From: Acanthopleura granulata
Lineage: Eukaryota > Mollusca > Polyplacophora > Chitonida > Chitonidae
Reading direction: 5' to 3'
NCBI GenBank assembly: GCA_016165875.1
Contig: JABBOT010000014.1
Location: 10,635,871-10,699,870, forward strand
Length of the DNA: 64,000 nucleotides
The notes beneath the pieces are model-generated. The model saw nothing but the letters and a program-made list of their open reading frames with translations. It was not told the DNA's origin and searched no databases. The position numbers and the translations under genes were made by a program. How positions within the stretch are numbered: position 1 is the stretch's first letter; each line of letters opens with the position of its first letter. Below, piece by piece: positions 24,401 through 36,400 of the stretch.

Positions 24401-27400
24401 GGTGAGGTTGTTGTGATGAGATTGCAGTGTTAAGGACACTTGGAAGGGCAGGTCCATTTCTAAATCCAAGCAGGGAAGTTCATACATTGACAAAGCTGTT
24501 GGGTTTCTCCCTTTAAACTTCATGCAACACAACATGATCTTGGCTCTCCGATTTCTCATGTATAAGTGTTGTACAGACAGTGTAAATTAGGTCAAAGCTT
24601 GTGGTGTATGATGAGGCTAACTTGGAGGGGGGGGGGGCTTTCAGTGAACTTAGTCAAATATGTACAATGTATCCACACTTCTTCTGAGGTTTTTGGATTG
24701 CACATCCCAAATTCCCTTTATAATAGGGACATGTTATCCATCTTATGAAGGAAGAATTCTCTACATCATAAACACTGCTGTGTTTCCATTAGAAAATATC
24801 AGACACATTTATTACATTAACAGTAAAACAGATTTTTCAGTATTGATTTTATTTTTCTAGGTTTGGGAAAAACTATTAGATGGACAGGTTTTGGTTACAC
24901 TCCTGTGTACTACCCCTATGTGCAGGATATGAAAATGTTAGCATAAATTGTTGACCTGAACTGGTTAATTTTATTGAGAGCAAATGGCAGATGCATTATG
25001 CACTGTCTTAGTATGCATTTTTCATATACATATTTATCACATATATGCTTTATTGTTAATAATAATAATAGTTATAATAATCTGTGATTATTTAATTTGA
25101 GGATTGATAAATAATGTGGTGATCAAGAGGAGGGGGGGGGTGTATATTGGATGGTCATGCGGGGGCTGTGTGCACTGGCTGATTTTCATTTGTACTCCCT
25201 GTCAGTCAAATCCTGGCTAACAAACTGGCTAAAAGTCACAAATAACTGAAGGTTCCTGACGGAGATGAGGTGCAGGGGTAAGGTGAGGTGCATGGATGAT
25301 TTGAGGTACATGTGCGAGGTGAGGTGAGAGGAGTCGCATGATTGAGGTGTTAGGCATGGCTGAGGTGAGGAGAAACCCAGGAGTGAATGGAGGTGCACCA
25401 TTGTCCTCCACCTTATTTAATGACTCATTCTTCACTTAAATAGGCACAAACATTCACATAAATGAATACTCTTTAGACATTCTTATCTCTCCATATTATT
25501 CATCTTTGGCATCCTTCAGAATAATCTTTTTGTTTTGTGATCAGATTGTGATTTATCCTGATATTTCTATTTTATTTATTCACTGTCATGTGAAGGTGAC
25601 ATTTTGTTTCTGTATCATCTGGGACCTCCGTGGCCAGGCTGTGATCAAAGCACAATGACACAGGTGCCGCTTACCAATGCGGTGTCTCTGAATTCAAGTG
25701 CATTCTGTGTCTGTGAATTCAAGCTGGCCTCCTCTCCAGCCATACATGGAAAGATCCACCAGCAACCTGTGGATGGTCATGGGTTTCCCGCACGGTTTCC
25801 TCCCTGCTAAAACATTGCCTGCTGTTGTATAAGTGAATTATTCTTAAGTACGGTGTAAAACAGCATAAATAAATAACTAAACTCTTTTTCGATCATCTTG
25901 GTGACATCGTGGTACATGTGTATTGAAATGCATGTAACACAAATACTTCTCTATGAGAAAAGAAGAGGCCTTTGTAGCTTATTGACCCCTGACCAGTGAG
26001 GTGGCTGGTTTATATCCAGCTCTTGCTTGATTACTCGTTTTTTTTTAATCAGAAGTTTTTCTGTGAAAGTGTGGATTATTGTGGCCGATCCAGTCCAGTT
26101 TCCACCCGTACAAGTAATTTTTCAGTTCATTGTAAAATTTCAGATAAATTGTTAAAATAAATTACACATAAGTAACCCGCCAGATCACCCAATTAAACTT
26201 CCATCTTGTTTTAGACGGAAGAAATCCTTGGCGATGACCCCAGCCACGGCCATCACAACTGGCCCAGGATCTGAGGCAGACATCACGGCTAAGGTGGCTT
26301 CATTTACTGAGGCAGGGGTCGAAACTCAGAGTGAGGCTACTTCTCATTTGACCAAATCTGCAGCCCAACCAATAGCCTTGTTGGAAGAAGAGGAAAAAAG
26401 TGAAATTGACATCCCTGATCTGCCTCGATGGGGTGAGTGATGATGGACAGATGTGGAGGCAAGGATGGACTGAAATAGTCGTTCACCTTCATGAAACATA
26501 CCCAGGTTAAAAGTTAAAAGCAGGCAAAAAATTATAGCGCTCCTGGAGATCTCTTAGACATCTTGTATACAGCTTGTAGGGTATTTATAGAGAACTCCTG
26601 GACAGACAGCCCTTCAGAGAAGTTTGGGAGGACAAGATGGCCATTACAAAAAAAATAAATAGGTATTTTGTGGCATTTACTTGCCTCTAAATACCTGCAT
26701 GTGCATTTTAGGTCGTTTTCAGTAAGTTTACTGAGTCATTTTTATTCCTCAGCTTGTTGGTTGGCTGGGCATTTCTGTTTTCTGACAGTGGATGTTTTTC
26801 ATTTTCTGTCGACAAGTCTGATTGATGAACTATCCCTGGTTCCTCATAACCCTAGTTTTAAAATTACAAGTACCAGTAATACAGATACTATTTTTGTGTT
26901 TGTTTAGCTGCACCCACAAAAGAGGAGGATGAGATGGGCGTGGCCACTCCTGACCTGGTGATTAAGACAGACCCCTGTCTGATTGTGGAAGGGGAGGGGT
27001 TTATGGGCCAGTATGAGCCACTGTCCAGAGCCAACTTGGAAGACAAACTCAGACTAGAGTAATCTCCCTTTTTTATGTGCAGCTTGTTTTGGGGTTATTT
27101 TCATAAATTTATTCATTCAGGTTTACATTTTTGTTAGTTTGTCAATGCACCGATTGCATTTTTGCAATTGTAATTGCATTGTTTTTAATAGAAATTAAAT
27201 TTTGGCACAGTATCTTTGGTCCAAAACAATTCATTCACATTTGCGCAAGACCATCCTTAAAAATTTGTTTGTTGTCCATAACTAGACGGACCTTTCAAGA
27301 AAGAGCCCTATTTAAAAGCTTTTATTGGCATTTTGATAAAAGTTTCCCTTTTATTTTGCTGTCCATGTTAATGTCATTAAAATCCCTATCTTTTTCAAGA

Positions 27401-30400
27401 ACCAGAATTATAAAAAGGAGAATTCCCTACAAACCGACCCTTTTTTTTTCTCATAGGGTCAGGTTACATCCAACAAACAATTTTTTAAGGATGGCCTAAT
27501 TTTCAGACCTTCTGGGGTTGAAAAGGTTTTTAGCTAATCTCAAAAAGTCGTGAAACTGACCAACTTCTTATTTTTGGCATTTTTGAAATAACAAGGCAGC
27601 ATGAGTGTTGAAGACAACTTGTTAATGTAACAACTTCCGCAGCTGTTCTACCAGCCTTTATGTATGCCTCTGCAGAGTTTCGTTGAATTGTTCTGACCTA
27701 TATAAAAAACCATTGTATTCCTGCAAAGTGTGTGGAGATCTGTAAAGTAGGTCCCAGTTTGTAATATATTATAGTCTATTCCTCAGGAGAAACATTTACT
27801 CTGTTGAAGGTGATTATCGCAAGGTTAGTTTTAAAATATACAAAAGATTTTGCAGTATATCAGAGTCATATTTTATTTTGTGTATTGCTAACTTGAATTA
27901 CTTCTAAACCTCATTCTTACAACCTCCTGTTGTTGTTGACAGTAAGGAGTACCTGGATGCTCTGGACCTGACAACTGAGATGTTAGAGGCAGCCATGTTG
28001 GAGGTAGATCAGTACTGTGAGGCCAATGCCTGGCTCAACCAGATACATCAGTTCACAGCCAAATGGACAGAGCGCTCCGTCAGAGAGTTCAAGGGCCTGG
28101 CTGCCTTCACCATTGAGGTAAGGTTCTTTTCACGTAACAGTTACAGCCATAAGAAACTTACATTGGTGATGTGCTGTCATAGATGTTGTGATCGGCATAC
28201 ACAGCAAAACTTTCCGAGCATGTGAGCGAAAAGGTCCCAGTATAGTGCCAGGTGTTTTAACCTTGTGATGCAGCTGTATGGTTCTGCACGGCTGATGCAG
28301 TAAGGTACTGTGTTCCTTCACGACAGCAGCAAATTACTACACTGCACAGAGCTGCTGAACAGTCCTGCACAGTTTTTTAATCTTTCTCAACTGTACTGTA
28401 CAGTTTTTGAACCTTTCTAAATGGTATTGCACAGTTTTTTTAACCTTTCTCAACTGTATGGCGTAGTTTTTGAACCTTTCTAAACTGTATTGCACTTGAT
28501 GGTAAACACAGAGAGAGTCTTGTAGTTGCTCCCACTGTTATAGATTTAATACGTTAACAATTCCAGCTGATGAAAGTTCATTAAAAAAACATGGCAGAAT
28601 AAAAATTGTCGTAGTTGATGGAAAAATTACTTTGAGACTATTCTCATCAAAGAAAGCGGTAACATCTTCTCAGATGCGATGTTTTGGCACTTGGGTTGGA
28701 AGGAAAAATTATGGAAAAAGTAAGTTAATGTCTTCTTTGACAAAATACAAAGTTAACTACACAGAATGTCTTGAAAAGAAAACGAAATCCATAGGATATT
28801 AGCAGCTTGGGAGATAGATGTTCAGTTAGCATGAACACTTTATAGCATTTATTAATTATGTGTTTTCACAAAGGTTTACTGTCAGTTCCACTTGTGTTGA
28901 CAACCTTTTTGCTTGAGTTAATACTTGTACATTGTTATCATCTCCTATCACATGTTGACCCTGTACAGCAAAAGTTGACAGAGATACGTCAGTGGTCGGA
29001 TAGAATCCGTGCGTTTGATCAGAACTACCTGACGGAGAATGGCCTGATCTACATAGACTGTGTGACCATGCACTCTTCGCTGGTGCCTTCCCTGGAGACG
29101 ATCTACCAGCAGCTTGTTACTTTTGTGGCCGATGAGGCAAAGCAACTGGCGAAAGACTTCTGCAAGGACATAAGCTTCTTCATCTATGTGAGTACTTTTT
29201 AAGTTAAAATGCTTTAGCTGTGGTTGTTTCACTGCTGACTTCTTTTTTCACATGTGTATGTGTTGGTTTTGATAAGTAATGACCTCGTAACTGCTTGCCA
29301 CATCTTGCGGGAATGGTGAAATAATGCCTGTAGTCTATACATTACATTCTCAACTTTAATGCATGTATTTGTGAATGTTGGCTTCATTTTGTATATGATC
29401 TTTTCAATGCAAGAGGTAATTTGTATGGATAACTCTCACAGTTTAAAATTTGATGTAATATAATCTTCTCTGGATCATGCCATACCTTGTTTTGGGAGAA
29501 ATCTTTACTGATCCTTTGGTAGAGCTCTCCTGAAAGATAACTGACCCTTCACTGTCATGGCAAGTCATGTGTTCAAATCCAGCTTTTGCTGGTTCCATTG
29601 TAACCTATGGAAGCCAGATGAGGACATCTTACCCCATGCCTAGCGGGTTGAGACCCAGAGGATGTTAACATTCACACGCTGTTTGCGCTGTCCTCATGGA
29701 GCACAGCGGGTTGAGACCCAGGGCATAAGGATGTTAACATTCACGCACGATTGCGCTGTCCTCATGAAGCACAGCGGGTTGAGACCCGGGGCATGAGGAT
29801 GTTAACATTCACACGCTATTTCCGCTGTCCTCATGAAGTGCAGCGGGTTGAGACCCGGGGCATGAGGATGTTAACATTGTTGCGCTGTCCTCGTGAAGCA
29901 CAGCGGATTGAGACCCGGGGCATGAGGATGTTAACATTCACACGCTATTTGCGCTGTCCTCATGAAGCACAGCAGGTTGAGACCCAGGGCATGAGGATGT
30001 TAACATTCACGCACGATTTGCGCTATCCACATGAAGCACAGCAGGGTGAGACCCAGGGCATGAGGATGTTAACATTCACGCACGATTTGCGCTATCCACA
30101 TGAAGCACAGCGGGTTGAGACCCAGGGCATAAGGATGTTAACATTCACGCACGATTTGCGCTATCCCCATGAAGCACAGCGGGTTGAGACCCAGGACAAT
30201 ATTATGTTAACATTCACGCACGATTTGCGCTGTCCTCCTGAAGCGCAGGACGAGATGTCCTCATCAGACTTCGACAGTAGTCTTACATTAAAATGTTTTT
30301 TTTTCTGCTATTTAACCAAGTGTTTTGGTTTGCTGAAGCTTTTCTGTATGCTTACCTCTACCCATGAACTTGACAGCAACCATACACGTAGAAGTAAAAT

Positions 30401-33400
30401 ATTACTGTTTTTGATGTAAAACACTAATACTCAGTAAGGATTAAGAACAAGCCAAACATACTAGATTAAACCTGCACAGGCAGTGGGTGTTGTCCTTTTA
30501 TTGTATGTCTGTGACAAGGCCGCTAAATCTGATTGTATATTAATGGTTCGATTTTCATGAAACTAGCTGAAAGGACATGACCTCTAATCTGATAGCTGAC
30601 CTTATCTCAAGTCTACTCCAAAAGGTGACATCAACTGTAATCTGTATTTCAGACGCTGAAAGACAAGAGGAAGACAGTGGAGGCTTTTGCCAGCTATGCC
30701 AAGAGTTTCAACGAGTATAAGAACAGCACGTCTCAGTATCAACAGCAGTTGGATTACATCAAGTCTCTCTATGAGGTGCTGCAGTCGGTCGAACTCTGTG
30801 GACCATATTGAACAGGCTGAAAAACACTGAATATTGAACAGGCTGAAAAACAGTGACTTCTCTGATTGTTATATGTTTACATTCTGTATGAATATACATG
30901 TAGTACTGCACCTGTATCTGTGTTTGATGTGGCAATATGACAGTTAGAGGCTGTTTTCTTGTTGATCCACCAACTAGCTTATCAAAGTGCAAAAGCATAG
31001 AAACTCCGAATAAAGAAATGTATCGCATGGTTGACGTTCTCGATATTTCGACTAAGCTTTACTTGTCATCTTCAGGAGACTTCTTTTATGCTTTGCACAA
31101 TAGAGGCTGTTTAGTAGCTAAAAGGACTGTGTGACATCATTGTTCTTCATCCTGTTCAATATGGTCCATAAATCCACTATATAATCAAAACATATGAATG
31201 GGTTTAGTTTGGTGGGAAAAAAATCTGAAAAAAAATCATTGAAGGTGTATTTCCAGATACAGTGTTTTATGCTCTTTTCGCTCACCACAACTTCATTTTT
31301 GAGGTGTCTGTCTCTTTGAGGTACTGTAAATGGGAGCATGTGTTTGTCATGTTTGTATGTGATCAGGTATAAATGAGAGCATGTGTTTATCATGTTTGCG
31401 TGGGATCAGGTATAAATGAGAGCATGTGTTTGTCATGTTTGTATGTGATAAGTATAAATCAGAGCATGTGTGTGTCATGTTTGTGTGGGATCAGAACATG
31501 TGTGTGTCATGTTTGTGTGGGATCAGAGCATGTGTGTGTCATGTTTGTGTGGGATCAGAGCATGTGTGTGTCATGTTTGTGTGGGATCAGAGCATGTGTG
31601 TGTCATGTTTGTGTGGGATCAGAGCATGTATGTGTCATGTTTGTATGGGATCAGAGCATGTGTATGTCATGTTTGTGTGGAATCAGGTGTAAATCAGAGC
31701 ATGTGTGTGTCATGTTTGTGTGGAATCAGGTATAAATGAGAGCATGTGTGTGTCATGTTTGTGTGGGATCAGAGCATGTGTGTGTCATGTTTGTGTGGGA
31801 TCAGAGCATGTGTGTGTCATGTTTGTGTGGGATCAGAACATGTGTGTGTCATGTTTGTGTGGGATCAGAGCATGTGTGTGTCATGTTTGTGTGGGATCAG
31901 AGCATGTGTGTGTCATGTTTGTGTGGGATCAGAGCATGTGTGTGTCATGTTTGTGTGGGATCAGAGCATGTGTGTGTCATGTTTGTGTGTTATCAGGTGA
32001 TCCGGATGAGCTATCGCCAGCTGACAGGTGAGGAGGAGAAGCTAGAGGAGAGCATGTGGATGGCTTGGGAAGCCTTCCTCTACCAGATGCAAGCCGCGGC
32101 CGAGTTTGTCAACACACAGACCCCACTTTTCAGCCAGGAGCTTGAGGATACCTACACGGTAAGTGTAGACTCTGATCACTTTGTGCCTGTAATTAATCCA
32201 TGTTTATATGGCAGGGTCAAAATTAACTACAGAATGGTAGCCATAGGATCAACTGAGGACCTTTGAGATCTCTACTGGTCCTTCCCAGTATTCAGTGGCT
32301 CTTTAGCCAAAGCAAAGAAAAACTCAGTCAAGATGTTCAGTCTGCGATTTATTTTCATTGAAATGGGTAACATCTAGTAGAAGCCATATTTGTTAGATCA
32401 ATTGTTTGTTTACAAATGTGCCACGGTCAAGATACAGTCATGGGTCATTATTCAATTAAATAAGACCATTTTGAACCAGTGTTTCCCTGGCACAACCCAA
32501 ACTCCACTGACCCTCAGGACCAGCTGACTAGGAATTGTTCTAGACCTGTATGGGTACTGAAATGGAGTGCAGTTGAGGATTGATTTAAGTTACTGATTCT
32601 GAGGACTCTGGTAATAAAATCTGAACCTGCAAATTATGTTAGTGCCCGTTCTTTAAGGTCTCTGATGCCTACATGTGGTAAAATCATACATATAGATTCT
32701 GAGATGAGCATGTGTTTTCCTTTCCAAATTCCAACATCGTGACAAAATTAACCGATGACGACCCTTTTTCTGGTGATTTTTGCCATTTCTTGGCAAGGCT
32801 GAGAAACCTGACTGCCTTTGCATGAGTAAAATATACTTTTGTACAGCATTCCATCAAGTAAACAAAAACCTTTCTGAATTATTATTTGGTGACGCAAAGT
32901 CATACTGTCATAATAAATAGGGATGTAACTCAGCTTTTCATTCAGCCCAATTCAAGAACCACCTGTCCTGTACTATTAGCTGTTCTGTAAATTCTCTCAC
33001 CTGTCAGCACTTTTTCATCAATAATGCAATACTTAACTGTGTATTTTCTTGACAGTCTCCTGCACCGTTTCTTTAGGACACAGAATACTAATTGCCATAC
33101 ACAAGCTTGCACTTTTCAGTCTTTTTCACACTGACATTGAAAGGGTTTTTTTTCTTTGTATACTGTATTTTTAAGTCCTTACATAAGACTGTCACACTTT
33201 CATATTTTAGATTCTCATTGTTCTCACACAGTCCTCAGCTACATGTATGCATGTATACGGTCTGAGTTTGACACCTGTTTTCTAAGCTCATGAAGTCTGT
33301 CTGTAATCTGCGCATGACAGCACACTCTCATTTACAATTTGTGTTTTGAAGTACGTGTGTTACAAGTTTTACATGTTTTTTTCTGTACAATCATCTATGC

Positions 33401-36400
33401 TTTTATAGCGATATTTGGAGCTTGTATCGGCAGCATCCATAGGTTTCTCTCATTTGTTACTTACAAGTAGTTTTAGTTAGTGTGGTAGTTCCTGGCAAAA
33501 TCTTAAAGGAAATTCATTACTTTCAGACAAAATATGCACATGTAATAAATAATACATTTTTTCTTCCCTGTTTGATAGCTTCATTAATGTAACCAATTTC
33601 CTTTTCTATGTACTCACCTCCCTTTTTTAATGTAGCGCCTCAAACATGCCAAAACCCAGAAGCAGCAAAATGAGGCCGTTCAACCTCCCAGCAGAGTTAT
33701 GGTAAAACCAATGGGGAAACTGAATACATACGCAAATATATATATGCAGTACTTATGCTTGCAGATGTGAATGATATGCTACAAGTACTTGGTGGTGGTG
33801 TGCTTTGTTTTAATATTTTTATGAGAACTTGTGAAGTAATTAAGCTGCTTATAAACCAAAACCACCTAGCGCGAATGTTACAAAGGATGACACTCAAGAA
33901 CAAAGCAGATAAATGGGCTGTTACAGCTTGACCACTAATTATTTCGGAGAATGTCAGGTCAAGTGTTTGAATGACTTTGGCTTGTGCTTTTTTTTGGCGC
34001 ACGTACTACATGGCGAGTTGGTTTTTGCTTACTAGCTTTTAATATGATAAAAATAAAGTCATATGATATATAATTAAATCTGTTAAAATATGTGTAGAGT
34101 AAGGCTTGGAATTCTTCAGAAAAATTATACCATATTGACTTGTTAAAGGGATGCTTTTCATTCATCCACCAGGCTTCTGTGTTAGGTTTTGTTTTATACA
34201 AGGGAACATTACAACAGATATTTGACCCCATGCCCACACCAGCCCACTGACATGCTTCAGATTCTTTGAAATCCATCTGTTTGACCCAGTCTTAATTTTA
34301 TTAATTAGCTCGCTGCCTCAGCTATCAAATGCATTCCCCTGGAGGACTTACTTTTCACCAATATTACAAGTTCGAATCCTTCTGCCACCAATTTGGCCGC
34401 AGCTTTATGTCAGGAGGTTTGCCAGGTACTTTGCTGTTCTGGTCCAGCGTTTCTCTCTGGACTCTCTTGCAGGTATGGTGAAGGCTTAAGGCACTAGACT
34501 AGACTGTATAACAGTAACATAACTAAGCTTGTGTCACATGACAAAATATATTTTGTTCAAAGTCTAGACTGAGGACTTTTTAGCGCAGACATGTGTACAA
34601 TGAGGATGGCTTTGCTTGTGAGAGGCAGTATACTTACTATGAAAATATTCATGCCTTGGATACTTATATACACATGCTAACTTTCAGCACCTTCCTCATA
34701 TTATTCATTATAAAGAGATCTGCAATTAACAGCATGGCTTCTATTTCCACCTGTACCCAATCCCTGTGTCATGGGCTTGTTAATTAACATGTATTCTAAT
34801 TATTCTAATTTTTTGGGACACCTGATCTGCCCATTTTAGCTAACGTACATGTAACTGTATAAACGGGGAGAAAATGTTTTCTGCCACTTTTTCTTCCTTA
34901 GGCTTAGATTGTTGAAAATTGCAGACAAGATTTCACTCAAAATAATTCTTTATATTTTTCTGAGTACATGTTTATCTACAGTATAAGTGTATACTCTTAC
35001 ATATTATACCAGTACATGAGTACAGAGAATGGCCTCAAAATTTAGAGGCAAATTAGAGTTTTGATACTTAAAACTTACATATTTTCATTAGGATAGCATT
35101 CTCCCTCCCAAACAATCCTGAAAACAACCTTCTTAAACTCAATAGAATTCTCAAAACTTTGCCAAGGACGAAATTTTAGGTCGCTTAATGGGACATTTGG
35201 CTGCATTGGTCACTGTATACCCGTATATGATTTTAAACAAATCGCTGTACACAATAATATATGTGTATGTACATGTGTGTTTGGTATGCGATCAGGTTGA
35301 GGAATGCCTCGTCTGTGGGATGTATGCTAATGGAACGCATGTAGCTATATAGCTCGATATAAACTTGTAATATGTGTGTATTGTCTTTGTGCTTTATGTT
35401 GCTTCATCAAACCATTAAATGCATGTTCCAGCAGCAAGTAATCTGTTTCACCGCAAGTTTAGCTTTATTTCAAATGACACATTTTCCTTGATTTTTGGTT
35501 GATTCGCCCATCTTTTATGGCCACTGGATTTTTTTTTATGAGTTTTTTTTTATTTCAAAGGATAAGTGCTGACTTCAAAAGTATGATTTTGATACCTTCA
35601 TGGTAATTCTTAATATGCATTTCTACAGGCCAAACTACAGGTGAAATGCAGTATGTAAACTTGTCTACACTAAGTGAATAATGCATGCATGTGACTGGCA
35701 TTAGGTTCATATGCCAGACCTGGTTCTGTGAACTCCTCAAAGATTATTTTTTTTAAAAATGTTATCATTATACCATTGTACATAATTTTTGTTTTTCCCA
35801 ATTTTTTTTGGTGGACAATATGAATTGCTTCCTAACTCCTAACTCCTGTTTACAATATTAATGTATCATATCATCTTTTATATGTCATTCATTAAATTAA
35901 AAAGCCAGTTGACACTCCTGTGTAAGTGTAACTAGATTCATTCTGATAGCCTTTCTTCATACCGGTGTTTAGCTTTTGTATTTTTGTTTCTTAGAAGAAA
36001 TATTTTCACATGTCTGTTTTTTAATCTCTGAGAATCAATCTGATGATATTATACTGTATGTCTACCAGGTGTTGGAGAAACAAGCTTATGAATTGACAGA
36101 GCAGGGAACTGGTGGCAAATTCCTGGACCCTGCCGAGAAACCAACGGCCATCCTGGCGGATCTCAAAGAGGTGGGTATAAGATGGGTCCCTGGGCTCTGC
36201 CTGGTTGTCATCATATGAGTGAAATATTGTTGAATATGGCTTTAAACCCCAAGTAGATTAAAAAGTATATATCAGAGGGATCATAATTTGCAAAATACAA
36301 ACTGTCACAATACAGTAAAATATATATACATTATGAAAGGTTCACTTGTAACGAACTATGCTATATTTCAGCTTGGGATCTCTGTCTCCCAAGGCATTAG

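Larger units (their letters stand above)
23751..26214 (+). other. Intron 17 with minisatellite and SINE
   Basis: Holds the ~59-bp minisatellite (23815-24415), a decayed relative (25255-25400), guanine homopolymers near 24627 and 25130, and a SINE (25621-25880). Confidence 0.65.
33702..36068 (+). other. Intron 24
   Basis: Contains a SINE-like head (34300-34490) and a dispersed repeat copy (35085-35195). No gene is seen in the remainder. Confidence 0.5.

Noticed and set aside
29751..30419. 222-codon repeat open frame as a protein gene
   Set aside because: It arises from a 69-bp minisatellite; irregular unit lengths in the array and lack of flanking gene structure argue against a real protein.
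31373..32000. Long open frames encoding Cys/His/Val-rich repeats
   Set aside because: A 32-bp minisatellite without stops is open in all three frames; this is repeat arithmetic, not a gene.
34307..34440. Possible extra dynein exon after TTAATTAG
   Set aside because: The sequence contains a tRNA-like B box and no dynein similarity; exons 24 and 25 already join in phase.
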